From Actinosynnema sp. ALI-1.44 (GTDB lineage Bacteria > Actinomycetota > Actinomycetes > Mycobacteriales > Pseudonocardiaceae), in contig NZ_MTQO01000035.1 in assembly GCF_001984155.1 (NCBI RefSeq), positions 169,505 through 233,504 on the forward strand: DNA of 64,000 nucleotides, written 5' to 3'. The translations under genes and the position numbers were made by a program. This document shows positions 42,521 through 52,272 of this stretch, piece by piece (the stretch's first letter is position 1; each line of letters starts with the position of its first letter). Under the pieces are notes generated by a model that worked only from the letters and a program-made list of their open reading frames with translations, was not told the origin of the DNA and searched no databases.

Positions 42521-43660
42521 GTGCACACGCATGACCGACAACCGGACCAAGGCCCGGCCGCGTCCACTGAGGCCGGTCGCGCGCACCCGGTGCTGAACCT
42601 GCTGGGGCAGGCGGGCAACCGAGCGGTCGCCGGTGTCCTGAGCGGGGCCAGCGAGTCCCAGCCGATCCAGCGCGTGCTGGCCGTGCGGCGTGAGCCGAAC
42701 GTCCTCGGGCCGGTCGCCGTCGACACGACCACGACGGACCAGGAAGGCAACCAGACCCGGATCGACGGCGGCCACGAGCACCTGACGGCGATCCCGGCGT
42801 CGGCCGGTCACGTCGTGTTCTCGGGCAACCCCAAGCCGGAGGCGTTGCCCGCCAATCCCATCGCCACGTTCAACGCCTTGCGGTCGCGGTGCGTGGCGAT
42901 CGCCGCCGAGCAGCTGGTGACGGCCGAGTCCCTGCGCGGCGACATGAAGTACTGGTTCGCCAAGGTGTACCACTTCGTCACCAAGCACGAGCTCGAGGCG
43001 ATCGACGCGGGCGCCTACCAGTACCCGCTGATGAAGATGCAGGAGGTCATCTCCTTCCACGCCACCTACCACCAGAACCTGGAGGCGTGGCGGGCCGGTC
43101 AGAAGGACAAGGTGGAGGGCAACTGGCAGGCGGCTTTCGCCGCCGCCGAGTCCTCCAACGACGGCAGCTGGATCCGCACGCAGGCACACGAGATCGGCAA
43201 CGCGTTGCTGCCGTCGATGGAGGCGCACATCAGGTTCGACCTGCCACGAGCGATCGCCGCGATGTACGAGCAGCACTACGCGGGCCTGCCGAACGTGACC
43301 CTCGCCGACTTCCACGAGGACTACAACCGGATGGCGCCGGTGTTCGAGAAAGCGACCGCCGACCTCCGCCCGGAGATCCAGGAAACCGCCACGCTCGGCT
43401 CGTACGACCCGATGAGCTGGGGCTGGCTGCAGGACACGGGCATGCCGTTCATGTTCGACATCCCGATGGAACGCGACCATTCGTGGGAGAAGGCGACCAC
43501 GATCGTCAGCGGGCACCAGCGTGGCGTCGACACCCAGGGCGGCATGCAGAAGAGGCTGGAGGCGTACAGCACCGGCGCGCACCCGTTCTCGGGCAGCGAC
43601 GACTTCGACGTGGACGGCAGGAAGATCAGCGACTACAACTGGAACAACCAGCCCCGATGA
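42521..43660 (+). CDS. DUF5995-like protein with an injection-system-type N-terminal leader
   Basis: GTG 42521 follows GGGAGG and gives 379 residues. The first 55 residues are disordered and carry L-L-G-Q-A-G-N-R-A-V-A-G-V-L and Q-P-I-Q-R, the pattern found at the front of many cargo proteins of extracellular contractile injection systems. The remainder (about 110-379) is helical with A-H-I-R-F-D-L-P-R-A-I, close to the DUF5995 motif. There is no signal peptide. An overlapping downstream gene (ATGA) may be its partner. An effector role is inference; no injection-system structural gene is in the window. Confidence 0.7.
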   Translation: MHTHDRQPDQGPAASTEAGRAHPVLNLLGQAGNRAVAGVLSGASESQPIQRVLAVRREPNVLGPVAVDTTTTDQEGNQTRIDGGHEHLTAIPASAGHVVFSGNPKPEALPANPIATFNALRSRCVAIAAEQLVTAESLRGDMKYWFAKVYHFVTKHELEAIDAGAYQYPLMKMQEVISFHATYHQNLEAWRAGQKDKVEGNWQAAFAAAESSNDGSWIRTQAHEIGNALLPSMEAHIRFDLPRAIAAMYEQHYAGLPNVTLADFHEDYNRMAPVFEKATADLRPEIQETATLGSYDPMSWGWLQDTGMPFMFDIPMERDHSWEKATTIVSGHQRGVDTQGGMQKRLEAYSTGAHPFSGSDDFDVDGRKISDYNWNNQPR

Positions 43661-44100
43661 CACGGACCATCACCGCGGCACTGGCCGCCGCCGAACGCGA
43701 CGACCGCGCCGCCCTGACCCGGCTGGTGGACTGGCAGACGTCCATGGCCGGGCGCTGGCTGCGTGCCGTCGCCGCCGTGGATCCGCAGGACAGGGCACGA
43801 ATCGCCGCGAGCGGACTGGCCGAGCTGCGCAGCCCCGCGTCGTCGTTCGCCGATCGGCTGCTGGACAGGCTCGTGACGACGACGTCGACGAAGCAGGCGG
43901 ACAGCGCCGCGACCGAGCAAGCCCTCGCTGACCTGGCCGTCCCCGAACCACCCGACGGCCTCACGCCCGACCAGCGCACCACCGCCGCCGGATACGCCGA
44001 GTCGGTCCGTCGAATCACCGAGGTGCACGTCACCGACACCGGGTTGCCGCTGGCCGTCGGGCCGGACGGGAGGCTCGTGGTCAGCCCCGACTGGTTGTAG
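43657..44100 (+). CDS. Unknown protein overlapping the leader-bearing gene
   Basis: The 147-residue protein starts at ATG 43657, overlapping the previous stop as ATGA. The first 120 residues are helical and rich in Ala, Arg and Asp. A short C-terminal beta hairpin (V-H-V-T-D-T-G-L-P-L-A-V and G-R-L-V-V-S-P-D-W-L) resembles the end of small binding domains. No family is recognised. Coupling to the putative cargo gene suggests a cognate chaperone, adaptor or immunity protein. It ends seven bases before the converging response-regulator gene. Confidence 0.65.
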   Translation: MTRTITAALAAAERDDRAALTRLVDWQTSMAGRWLRAVAAVDPQDRARIAASGLAELRSPASSFADRLLDRLVTTTSTKQADSAATEQALADLAVPEPPDGLTPDQRTTAAGYAESVRRITEVHVTDTGLPLAVGPDGRLVVSPDWL

Positions 44101-44107
44101 TCGGCAG

Positions 44108-44734
44108 TCACGCCGAGCGGCGGCCGAGCACGCCCTGCTCGATCGCGTACCGGGTGAGTTCCGAGCGGCGGCGCTGACCGGTCTTGTCCCTGATCCTGTC
44201 CAGGTACGAGCGCACGGTCCGGATGCTGATCGCCAGTTCGTCCGCGATGTCCTGGTCCCGTTCGCCGGACGCGACGAGCGACAGCACCTCACGTTCCCGA
44301 GTGGACAGTTCGAGCACGTGCCTGCCGCGGTGGGCGTCGAGCATGTACGAGGCGAGCACGGGCGAGATGTAGCTGTCCCCCGACGCGATCTGCCGCAACG
44401 CCCGCAGCAGTTCGGCGCCGTCGGCGTCCTTGGACAGGAAACCGCGGGCACCGGCCGCCAACGCCCCGAGCACGTCCTGCTGTTCGGCGTGGGCGCTGAC
44501 CACGAGGACCGGGTGGCCCATGGCGACGATCGCCATCACCGCCGCCGCGTCCTTGACACCGGGCAGGTTCAGGTCGAGTGCCACGACCGAGTCGCGGTGC
44601 CGCCGGACGGCCGCGAACCGGTCGACGGATTCGGCGGCCGCGTCGAGTTCGAAGTCCGGTGCCCCCTCGACCAACCGCACCAGGGCCGAGCGGTAGAGCG
44701 GGTGGTCCTCGACGACACCGACTTTGATCCCCAT
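44108..44734 (-). CDS. NarL/LuxR-type response regulator, partner of the second bipartite kinase
   Basis: The protein has 208 residues. Receiver domain: acidic pair V-V-E-D-H, phospho-acceptor in V-V-A-L-D-L-N-L-P-G and Lys in F-L-S-K-D-A. The LuxR helix-turn-helix (about 140-200) starts E-L-S-T-R-E-R-E-V-L-S-L and contains I-R-T-V-R-S-Y-L-D-R-I. The kinase gene ends nine bases upstream. Arrangement and sequence mirror the pair at 2158-4943, so one pair probably arose from the other by duplication. Confidence 0.9.
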   Translation of the reverse strand: MGIKVGVVEDHPLYRSALVRLVEGAPDFELDAAAESVDRFAAVRRHRDSVVALDLNLPGVKDAAAVMAIVAMGHPVLVVSAHAEQQDVLGALAAGARGFLSKDADGAELLRALRQIASGDSYISPVLASYMLDAHRGRHVLELSTREREVLSLVASGERDQDIADELAISIRTVRSYLDRIRDKTGQRRRSELTRYAIEQGVLGRRSA

Positions 44735-44743
44735 GAGAACACG

Positions 44744-46999
44744 TTACGAATCGCCCGGCGCGGCCGGTGACAGTCGTTCACCCCTCATCCAGGTCACCTC
44801 GACCCAGAGTTGCGATCCGCTCAGCACGGTCGACGTCGTGATCCCGGCGAACTCCGTCGACGGCACGGCCTCGGGCGGCGAGTCGGACACCACGCTCACG
44901 GTCACCGACTCCCCCGTCCCCACCACCGTGACCCGTGCCACGCGGACCGCGGTGGCGAGCATGGCCACCGCCGGTTCCGTCAACGCCCGGCGTGCGTCGG
45001 GCGGCACGGTCGGCCTGGTGCCTCGTTCGGCGAACCGCACCGAGACACCGTTTCGTTCGGCCAGTTCGATGTAGCCGCGCAGTTCGTGCAGCAGCGGATC
45101 GGACGCGCCTTCCGCGAACAGCCGTCGCATCTTCGCCGCGTCCAGCGAGCACCGTCGGCGGACCGCGACGTCCCCGGGGTCCAGTTCGCCGGATGCCAGG
45201 CCCGCCAGCAGGGGCGCGGTCGTGTCGGCGACCAGGGCGTAGCGTTCCTTGCGGTCGTCGTGCAACTGGTCGGCCACAGCCTCGGAGGTCCGCAGTTCCT
45301 CCTCGTCACGGGCGATGCGCGCGGCGGATACCGCGATCCCACGCAGAACAGTCGCGATCATCCCGACGGCCATCTGGTACGCCAGCACGACAACGGTCGC
45401 GTTCACCGCACCCGCCACGGTCACGGCGCTGGTGCCGCCGATCGTCACGTGGACGAACGTCAACGTGTACTGGGCGACCACCACACCGATGAACACCGCC
45501 GCGCGTTCGTCCAGCAACAGCAGGGCCAGCGACCACGCGATGTCACCCTCGGACCAGTGCGCGATGCCCAGGCGCCGTTCCGGGAGCGCGGTCTGGGTCG
45601 CCAGGACCGACACGGCGAACACCAGCACCACCAGCGGCCAGCGCCCCGGGATCCGCTCGAACCCGCGCCAGGTGGCGAACCCCGCCCACAGCGAGACGGC
45701 CGTCCCCAGGCCGAGCGCGAGGTACTGCGGGACGACCGTGGTGTACGCGTCCGTACTGGACAGGAGTTTCGGCAGGTCAAGGCCGTAGAGGATGACCAGG
45801 TTCATCGCGACGAGCGCCCAGCGCAGCCCGCGCAGGAACCGGTTGGCGATGATGTCCGCGTCGCCGCCGCCGGACTGCCTGACGGCCATCGGGCTTTCCA
45901 GGCGCACGGTGGTGCCGTGCCCCGGTTCGCTGGTGATCTCGGCGGTGCCGCCGATCCGGGACATCCGTTCGACGAGCGAGCGCGCCACGCCGAAGCGGTT
46001 GCCGGGCACGCTGGCGGCGTCGAATCCGCAGCCCTCGTCGACGATCTCGACGGTAACGGTGTCACCGTTGGACCGCACACGCACCTCGGCGGTGTCGACC
46101 GCGGCGTGCCGGACCACGTTCGTCAACGCTTCCCTTGTGCCGCGGGACAACGCGATCGCGACGACCGCGGGCACGGTCACCGCCCGCTGGGCCTGCCACC
46201 GGACGGTCAGCGGGGTGCGGTCGCTGACTTCGCGCAGCATGTCCAGCAGATCGACCTGACCGGCGGGCACGTCCTCCCGGCCGCGGATGACTTCCAGGTC
46301 GCGGGCCGCCTGGTCGGACAACCACCGTTCGGGTTTGGTGGCCACGCCCGCGCCGACCATCAGCAGTGTCGCCGAAGCCGTGTCGTGCAGGGCGGCGAGG
46401 TACTCCCGTTCGTCGTCGCGCCTGGCCGAGGCGACGGCCGCCTGCAGGCGCAGCTGTTCGTTGCGGGCGACCAGCCGGTCGGCGTTGCGTGCGCCACGCC
46501 GCACGAACCGGTACAACGCAAAGGAAAGCGCCGCCTCCATGACCATCCAGAGCTGGACCGGCACGGTCGCCGCCCAGTTCTCCGGGGTGGCCAGCGCCCC
46601 TCCGGCCAGGTAGGCACCCATGATCAGCACCGTGGCGGCGGCCAGGGTCTTCGCGCCGATCTGCCACGGGTAGGCCACCAGGGTGATCTCGGCGGTCACC
46701 AGGACCCAGCTCATGCCTGAGGCAGTCTCGGGAGTGGCGGTCCAGACCTGGGTCAGGCAGACCGCGCACATCACCGTGACATCCGCGACGGTCAGCAGGC
46801 TGCCGCCACCACGCACCCGGCGGTAGGCGTACCACGCGTTCCAGCCGTTCAGCGCGACCACCACGACCGCCGCGAACGCGGGCCGCGGCGCCGGTTCGAG
46901 CAGCAGGGAAACCAGGCTGGCCATGGCGACCACGACCAGCCTCAACCCCAGGGCGTACCGCAGACCCGTGCTGAGCAGTTCCCGTTCCGCGGACCCCAT
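44744..46999 (-). CDS. Second bipartite membrane histidine kinase
   Basis: The 751-residue paralogue of the kinase at 2781-4943 has the same order of parts. Membrane helices come first, then a DHp box L-A-A-L-H-D-T-A-S-A-T-L-L and a HATPase with N box E-A-L-T-N-V-V-R-H-A and G box H-G-T-T-V-R-L. A second group of helices and a C-terminal module without an N box follow. ATG 46999 has GGGGAG just upstream; a GTG at 47029 would add ten residues. The matching pseudo-ATPase half in both proteins implies a conserved non-catalytic role, for example as sensor or dimerisation domain. Confidence 0.85.
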   Translation of the reverse strand: MGSAERELLSTGLRYALGLRLVVVAMASLVSLLLEPAPRPAFAAVVVVALNGWNAWYAYRRVRGGGSLLTVADVTVMCAVCLTQVWTATPETASGMSWVLVTAEITLVAYPWQIGAKTLAAATVLIMGAYLAGGALATPENWAATVPVQLWMVMEAALSFALYRFVRRGARNADRLVARNEQLRLQAAVASARRDDEREYLAALHDTASATLLMVGAGVATKPERWLSDQAARDLEVIRGREDVPAGQVDLLDMLREVSDRTPLTVRWQAQRAVTVPAVVAIALSRGTREALTNVVRHAAVDTAEVRVRSNGDTVTVEIVDEGCGFDAASVPGNRFGVARSLVERMSRIGGTAEITSEPGHGTTVRLESPMAVRQSGGGDADIIANRFLRGLRWALVAMNLVILYGLDLPKLLSSTDAYTTVVPQYLALGLGTAVSLWAGFATWRGFERIPGRWPLVVLVFAVSVLATQTALPERRLGIAHWSEGDIAWSLALLLLDERAAVFIGVVVAQYTLTFVHVTIGGTSAVTVAGAVNATVVVLAYQMAVGMIATVLRGIAVSAARIARDEEELRTSEAVADQLHDDRKERYALVADTTAPLLAGLASGELDPGDVAVRRRCSLDAAKMRRLFAEGASDPLLHELRGYIELAERNGVSVRFAERGTRPTVPPDARRALTEPAVAMLATAVRVARVTVVGTGESVTVSVVSDSPPEAVPSTEFAGITTSTVLSGSQLWVEVTWMRGERLSPAAPGDS

Positions 47000-47083
47000 C
47001 GTCTCCCCGCGTGCACCACTTGTCCGCACCCGCAGACGGTAGTCGCAATCGCCGGTCCGCCGGGTGGGTATTTCTGCCGCCTG

Positions 47084-49099
47084 TCAGCCGGGTTCAAGCG
47101 CCAACCGGGGCAACTTGCGGTCGACCGGACGTGGCAGCCACCACGCCGCCTGGCCGAACAGGCGCATCACCGCGGGCACGATCAGGCAGCGGATCACGAC
47201 CGCGTCGAGCAGGACGGCGACCGCGAGGCCGAGGCCGAACTGCTGGAGCATCCGGTCCGGGCTGAACAGGAACGCGCCGAACACCACGATCATGATCGCC
47301 GCCGCGGCCGTGATCACGCTGCCGGTGCCCGCCATGCCTTCGCGGACGGCGTGAGCCGCGTCGCCGGTCCGGCGCCACTCCTCGTGCATCCGCGACAGCA
47401 GGAACACCTCGTAGTCCATGGACAGGCCGAACACGATCGCGAAGATCAGCACAGGGACGAACGCCTCGATCGGTCCCGATTGGACACCGAAGAGCCCTTC
47501 GCCGTAGACGAGCGTGACCACGCCCATGGACGCTCCGATGCTGAGCAGGTTGAGCACGGCGGCCTTGAGCGGGATCAGGATCGACCGGAACACCACCAGC
47601 AGCAACAGCGCGGACAGGCCGACCACGACGAGCACGAACAGCGGCAGCCGGTCGCTGACCGCCTCGGCGAAGTCGTCCGCCGCGGCCGTGGCACCGCCGA
47701 CCAGGAACGTGCTGCCGGGCAGCGATGGGAGAACGTCGTCGCGCAGCCGCACGACGAGGTCGTTGGTCTCCTTGGCCTGCGGCGCGCTTGTCGGGTACAG
47801 CACCACCACAGTCCCTTGCGGAGTCTGCTGCGGCGGCAGGACCTCGGCCACGCCAGGCGTGTTTGCCAGCACTTCGGGCAGCCGTGGTTGTTCGTCGCCC
47901 TGCGCGACGACGATCAGCGGTCCGTTGAAACCGGGACCGAATCCCTTGGCCAGCAGGTCGTATGCCTGACGGCTGGTCGAACTCGGCGATTCGGTACCGG
48001 CGTCGGCGAAGCCCAACCGCATGCCCAGTGCGGGCAACGACAACGCCGCGAGCGCGGCGACCGCGAGGACCAGTGCGGGCCACGGGCGCCGCTGGATCCC
48101 AGCCGCCCACGCACGCCACCGATTGCCGTGCGGCTTGTGCGCCTTGCGCAGCACGGCCTTCTCGATCCGCCTGCCCAGCAGGGAAAGCAACGCAGGCAAC
48201 AGTGTCAGCGACGCGACCAGCGTCAGCAGGACGGTCAACGTCACGGCGAGCGCGAGCCCCTGCAACGACCCGAGCCCGAGTGCCAGCAGCCCCAGCAGTG
48301 CGATGATCACCGTGCACCCCGCGAACATCACCGACCGCCCGGCGGTGTTCAACGCCCGGCTCGCGGCCGTGTCACGGTCCGCGCCCGCGAGCAGTTCGGT
48401 GCGGTACCTGGCGAAGATCAGCAGCGCGTAGTCGACGCCGACACCCAGTCCGACGAGGATCATCACCGGTGGCGCGTAGTCCGGCAGGTCCACCAGGTGC
48501 GAGGCCAGCATGATGATCCCGACCGTGGCGCCGACCGCGAAGACCGCGGTGATCAGCGGGAGCCCGGCGGCCAGCAGCGAGCCGAACATCAGCACCAGGA
48601 TCACCAGCGCCGCCAGCATCCCCGCGCCCTCCGCGCCCCCGCCCGCGGATTCCTCGGCGCCGCGGACGAGGTCACCGCCGAGCTCGACCCGCAGGTCCGT
48701 GGACTTGGCGGTGTCGACGATCCGGCGGATGTCCTCTTTGGGCACTTCCTTGGCGTCCAGTGTCACGGTCGCGAACGCGATGTCGCCGTTGGCCTGTGGC
48801 TCCTGGATGGCGGCGACGTGCGGCAGGTCGCGGAGCTTGTCCAGCACGGCGGGGAACCTCGTCAGGTCGCCCTCGGCGACGACCTGGACAGCGCCTGCCT
48901 CGCGCCCCTGGAACATGTCCGCGACCTGCTGGGACTGGGTGCCCGGCATGGTGTGGTCGTTGTGGTAGTCGCTGCCGACCGCCTGCGCGGCGAGCGTGAT
49001 CCCGGCCAGCGCCGCCACCCAGAGGATCACGGCGAGCCAGCGGCGTCGCCTCGCCCAGACAGCCAGCCGCTCGAACCGGCTCGGTTTCGATGTGTTCAC
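47084..49099 (-). CDS. MMPL-family transporter
   Basis: The 671-residue protein has the MMPL/RND layout: one N-terminal helix, a periplasmic loop (about 45-165), five helices with G-V-G-V-D-Y-A-L-L-I-F-A-R-Y, a second loop and a further helix bundle with G-L-S-M-D-Y-E-V-F-L-L-S-R. The paired G-x-x-x-D-Y motifs form the proton relay of this family. Such proteins export lipids, siderophores or drugs. The GTG start lacks a clear ribosome site. A two-component pair follows upstream in transcription (49178-50904) and may regulate it. A related remnant is at 7936-8055. Confidence 0.92.
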   Translation of the reverse strand: MNTSKPSRFERLAVWARRRRWLAVILWVAALAGITLAAQAVGSDYHNDHTMPGTQSQQVADMFQGREAGAVQVVAEGDLTRFPAVLDKLRDLPHVAAIQEPQANGDIAFATVTLDAKEVPKEDIRRIVDTAKSTDLRVELGGDLVRGAEESAGGGAEGAGMLAALVILVLMFGSLLAAGLPLITAVFAVGATVGIIMLASHLVDLPDYAPPVMILVGLGVGVDYALLIFARYRTELLAGADRDTAASRALNTAGRSVMFAGCTVIIALLGLLALGLGSLQGLALAVTLTVLLTLVASLTLLPALLSLLGRRIEKAVLRKAHKPHGNRWRAWAAGIQRRPWPALVLAVAALAALSLPALGMRLGFADAGTESPSSTSRQAYDLLAKGFGPGFNGPLIVVAQGDEQPRLPEVLANTPGVAEVLPPQQTPQGTVVVLYPTSAPQAKETNDLVVRLRDDVLPSLPGSTFLVGGATAAADDFAEAVSDRLPLFVLVVVGLSALLLLVVFRSILIPLKAAVLNLLSIGASMGVVTLVYGEGLFGVQSGPIEAFVPVLIFAIVFGLSMDYEVFLLSRMHEEWRRTGDAAHAVREGMAGTGSVITAAAAIMIVVFGAFLFSPDRMLQQFGLGLAVAVLLDAVVIRCLIVPAVMRLFGQAAWWLPRPVDRKLPRLALEPG

Positions 49100-49177
49100 G
49101 CCGCACAGAGTCGGCTACGCACCAGGTTGCGGTCGTCGGGCGACAGCGGGCACTACGCGTACGACCGGAGTTGTTCC

Positions 49178-49858
49178 CTAATGGCGATCCCCTACATCCC
49201 GGGTTGACATCCACCCAGGCGTGATCATGGCCGACTCGTAGGCCAGTACGACGAGCTGGGCGCGGTCGCGCACGCCCAGCTTGGTCATGATCCGGCTGAC
49301 GTGGGTCTTCGCCGTCGCCGGGCTGAGCACGAGCTTCGCGGCGATCTCGTCGTTGGACAGGCCCGCCGCGACCAGCACCATCACCTCGCGTTCGCGGTCG
49401 GTCAGCGAGTTCAGCCGTGGGCTCGGCGCGGGCCGGTCGACGCGACCGGCGAACTCCGCGATCAGCTTGCGGGTCACGGCCGGTGCCAGCAGCGCGTCTC
49501 CCCTGGCGACCACGCGCACGGCGTGGATCAGCTCCATCGGCTCGGTGTCCTTGACCAGGAACCCGCTGGCGCCTGCGCGCAGGGCGCCGTAGACGTAGTC
49601 GTCGAGGTCGAACGTGGTCAGGATGATCACCCTGGCGTCCGAGACCCGGACGATCTCGCGGGTCGCGGCCAGCCCGTCGAGTTCGGGCATCCGGATGTCC
49701 ATCAGCACGACGTCCGGCCGTGCCGACCGGGTCAACGCGATGGCCTCGGTGCCGTTGGCGGCCTCGGCGACCACGTCGACGTCGTCCTCACCGTCCAGAA
49801 TGGACTTGAACCCGGCGCGGACGAGTCGCTGGTCGTCCGCGAGCAGGAGCTTGATCAC
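49178..49858 (-). CDS. NarL-family response regulator
   Basis: The 226-residue regulator has a complete receiver: L-L-A-D-D-Q, phospho-acceptor in V-V-L-M-D-I-R-M-P and Lys in F-L-V-K-D-T. The LuxR helix-turn-helix (about 147-205) begins S-L-T-D-R-E-R-E-V and contains S-P-A-T-A-K-T-H-V-S-R-I-M. Its start overlaps the kinase stop by four bases. The neighbouring MMPL gene on the same strand is a natural target, although no site was identified. Confidence 0.92.
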   Translation of the reverse strand: MIKLLLADDQRLVRAGFKSILDGEDDVDVVAEAANGTEAIALTRSARPDVVLMDIRMPELDGLAATREIVRVSDARVIILTTFDLDDYVYGALRAGASGFLVKDTEPMELIHAVRVVARGDALLAPAVTRKLIAEFAGRVDRPAPSPRLNSLTDREREVMVLVAAGLSNDEIAAKLVLSPATAKTHVSRIMTKLGVRDRAQLVVLAYESAMITPGWMSTRDVGDRH

Positions 49859-50904
49859 CGCTCACCCCCGATCGGCAGGCGGGCCGACACCCGCGTTCCC
49901 GTGGCGTCGCCGCGCACGGTGAGGTCACCGCCGACCGACCGCGCCCGTTCGGTCATGCCACGGATCCCGTTGCCCGGCTTCACTTCGCCGCTCCGGCCGT
50001 CGTCGTCGATCAGCACCAACATGTCCTTGTCGTCGTACTGGATCCGCACGGTCACCGCACGCGCCGACGCGTGCCTGGTCACGTTGGTCAACGCTTCCTG
50101 GATTATCCGGTACGCGGCCAGATCGACGTCCGCGGGCAACGCCCTCGGCTCGCCGTCGACCGTCACCGCGAGCCCGGTCGCCCTGGTGCGCTCGACGAGG
50201 TCGCCGAGCTGACCGAGCCCCGGCGGGCTGGTCGGCGCCTGTTCGTCGACCTGGCGCAGCACGCCGAGAGTGGCCCTGAGCTCCCTCAGCGCGTCCTTGC
50301 TGGCCTGCTTGATCGCGCCGAGCGCCTCGGTTTCCTTGCCTGAACGGTGCAGTGCGGCGCTGGCCTGGACGTTGATCAGCGAGATGTTGTGCGCGAGGAC
50401 GTCGTGCAACTCCCGCGCGATCCGCAGCCGTTCTTCCGACGTGGCCCGTTTCTCCGCCTCCGCGACCAGTGCGCGCCTGCCGTGGCTGACCGCTCCCAGA
50501 GCGATCACCGCGACCAACCAGCCCACCAGCATGAACATCGAGATGTCGTCGAGGTGCCGCGCCGGACTCGCGGCCTCGCCGAGCACGATCCCGACCATCG
50601 CGAGCAGGGCGATGCCGATCGCGACAACGATGCGGCCGGTCGCGGCGACGGAGTACAACGCGATCACGAATGCCGCCAGCAACGGCCCGGCACTGCCCGC
50701 GAACGGGTAGTAGATCCCGCAGCCCGCCATCGTCCCGAAGGCGACCCATATCGGAAAACGCTGCCGGAGAGCAAGCAGCGCACACGTCAGGACAATGAGG
50801 ACAAAGCCGGAGAACTCCAGCGGCGGTCCCTGCAGGACAGTCAGCACGTAGACGCCGACCAGCACCACGCCTGCCCAGAGTGCGTCCTTTGTCCACTTCA
50901 CCAC
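49855..50904 (-). CDS. DesK/NarX-type sensor histidine kinase
   Basis: The 349-residue kinase has about five N-terminal membrane helices (residues 10-140) and a HisKA_3 box (R-I-A-R-E-L-H-D-V-L-A-H-N-I-S). Its HATPase has the N box E-A-L-T-N-V-T-R-H-A and G boxes G-N-G-I-R-G-M and G-T-R-V-S-A-R-L. No extra sensor domain is present, so it may sense membrane state or ligands through the helices. GTG 50904 is the likely start, with a second GTG directly after it. It is coupled to the response regulator by a four-base overlap. Confidence 0.92.
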   Translation of the reverse strand: MVKWTKDALWAGVVLVGVYVLTVLQGPPLEFSGFVLIVLTCALLALRQRFPIWVAFGTMAGCGIYYPFAGSAGPLLAAFVIALYSVAATGRIVVAIGIALLAMVGIVLGEAASPARHLDDISMFMLVGWLVAVIALGAVSHGRRALVAEAEKRATSEERLRIARELHDVLAHNISLINVQASAALHRSGKETEALGAIKQASKDALRELRATLGVLRQVDEQAPTSPPGLGQLGDLVERTRATGLAVTVDGEPRALPADVDLAAYRIIQEALTNVTRHASARAVTVRIQYDDKDMLVLIDDDGRSGEVKPGNGIRGMTERARSVGGDLTVRGDATGTRVSARLPIGGER

Positions 50905-51171
50905 CCGAGTGTGCCACCACTCGGGGCGACCACGCGGCGCACTACCTATCGCTAGCGCACCGCATACCTAGTGTTTGGCCGAATCGCCTTGTTCATACGG
51001 ATTCGTATCACAGTTTTCGCCACGGTCCGTGTGAAAACGAGGCACTGGCCGTGAGCGTCGAAACCTGCCTAGCATCAAGCGGCAACAAACAACATGGGAT
51101 GTTGCGGAACTCCTTTTTCCATTCGACGAACTCCCCTGCGTTCTCCATTTTCGTTGAGAGGATCCGAGTAA

Positions 51172-51963
51172 ATGCATACCTTGCTGAAGCGCGCCACGGT
51201 GGTCACCGTGGCGGCGGCGTTCGCGTTCAGCACCGCGGCGCTGAGCGCCGGCGGCGCGCAGACCACGACACCGGACGGGATCGCGGACCAGAGCACACTG
51301 GTCCGGCCGATCGCCGAGGGCGAGAAGCCCGGTCCGTCGACGGCGATCGTGGGCGGCAGCCGCGTCACCTCCCCGGTGCCGTACATCGCCGCGCTGCACA
51401 CCGGCAGCAGCTTCTCCTGCACCGCGTCGATCATCGCGCCGCGTTACGTGATCACGGCCAAGCACTGCGTCGGCTCGCCGAACCTGAACGTCCGCATCGG
51501 TTCGCTGACGCGCTCGTCCGGCGGCACGACGGCCACCGTCAGCCGCGTGATCAACGCGCCGGGCAACAACGACGTGTCGATCCTCCAGCTGTCCAGGGAC
51601 GTCAACGCGACGTACCTGCGCGTGGCGGCGCAGGGATCGCTGCGGGTCGGCACCACCGAGCGCGTCTACGGCTGGGGCTACCAGAACTCGAACTGGACGA
51701 ACCTGCCGGAGAACCTCAAGACCTCCAACGGAAGCGTCACCCAGCTCAACTGCGCCACCAACTTCGGTGACATCGCCTGCATCCGCAACAACGGTGACAC
51801 CTCCGGTGGCGACTCCGGCGGCCCGATGATCAACTCGTCCGGCGAGCTGATCGGCGTCTGCTCGATCGGCAACAAGCCGACCGACGGCAGCGGTTTCGGC
51901 GGCTACAACACCGTGGTGAGCTCCACCATCCGCACCTGGATTCGCCAGACCGCAGGTGTCTGA
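51172..51963 (+). CDS. Secreted trypsin-like serine protease
   Basis: The protein has 263 residues. A signal peptide (M-H-T-L-L-K-R-A-T-V-V-T-V-A-A-A) and a propeptide lead to the mature start I-V-G-G. The S1 triad is intact: His in I-T-A-K-H-C, Asp in N-N-D-V-S-I-L and Ser in G-D-S-G-G-P. Paired Cys are in S-F-S-C, K-H-C, L-N-C and I-A-C. The enzyme should act outside the cell after propeptide removal. GAGAGGA precedes the ATG. A strong hairpin terminates it, and a second S1 protease gene follows. Confidence 0.93.
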   Translation: MHTLLKRATVVTVAAAFAFSTAALSAGGAQTTTPDGIADQSTLVRPIAEGEKPGPSTAIVGGSRVTSPVPYIAALHTGSSFSCTASIIAPRYVITAKHCVGSPNLNVRIGSLTRSSGGTTATVSRVINAPGNNDVSILQLSRDVNATYLRVAAQGSLRVGTTERVYGWGYQNSNWTNLPENLKTSNGSVTQLNCATNFGDIACIRNNGDTSGGDSGGPMINSSGELIGVCSIGNKPTDGSGFGGYNTVVSSTIRTWIRQTAGV

Positions 51964-51976
51964 CCGGGGTAGATGA

Positions 51977-52021
51977 CCGATGTGGCCTTCGTCGCGACAA
52001 GCGCGGCGAAGGCCACATCGG
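51977..52021 (+). terminator. Terminator hairpin after the first protease gene
   Basis: CCGATGTGGCCTTCG (51977-51991) pairs perfectly with CGAAGGCCACATCGG (52007-52021), a 15-bp stem beginning 13 bases after the stop. Confidence 0.8.
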
Positions 52022-52272
52022 CCCGCGCCCTGTCCCTGGGTGCGGTACCGGACCTCCACCTGGGCGAGCCGGTCGTCTGCCCCGTGTCCGGCGAAACCGC
52101 CGGGCATCGCACCGTATTCGGGTCGTCCGGCCAGCGGCTGATACGCATTAAAGCCGTATGGATACGGATAGATACCTTGATTGTTTCGGCTGGGGCCACT
52201 GCTGATGCTCGAGTGGTCGGCCGCACCGTGTCCCTCCCTGCGCACGGTGGGCCGCTCACGCGAGGGAGCATG
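52022..52272. other. Intergenic region upstream of the second protease
   Basis: No gene is supported here. An A+T-richer patch at 52138-52190 contains ATACGCATTAAAG and GTATGGATACGGATAGATACC, giving several TACGGAT/GATACG words. The gap before the first protease has a related ATACG-N4-CGTAT (50995-51008). The two protease promoters may share a regulator; this is weak. Confidence 0.4.
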
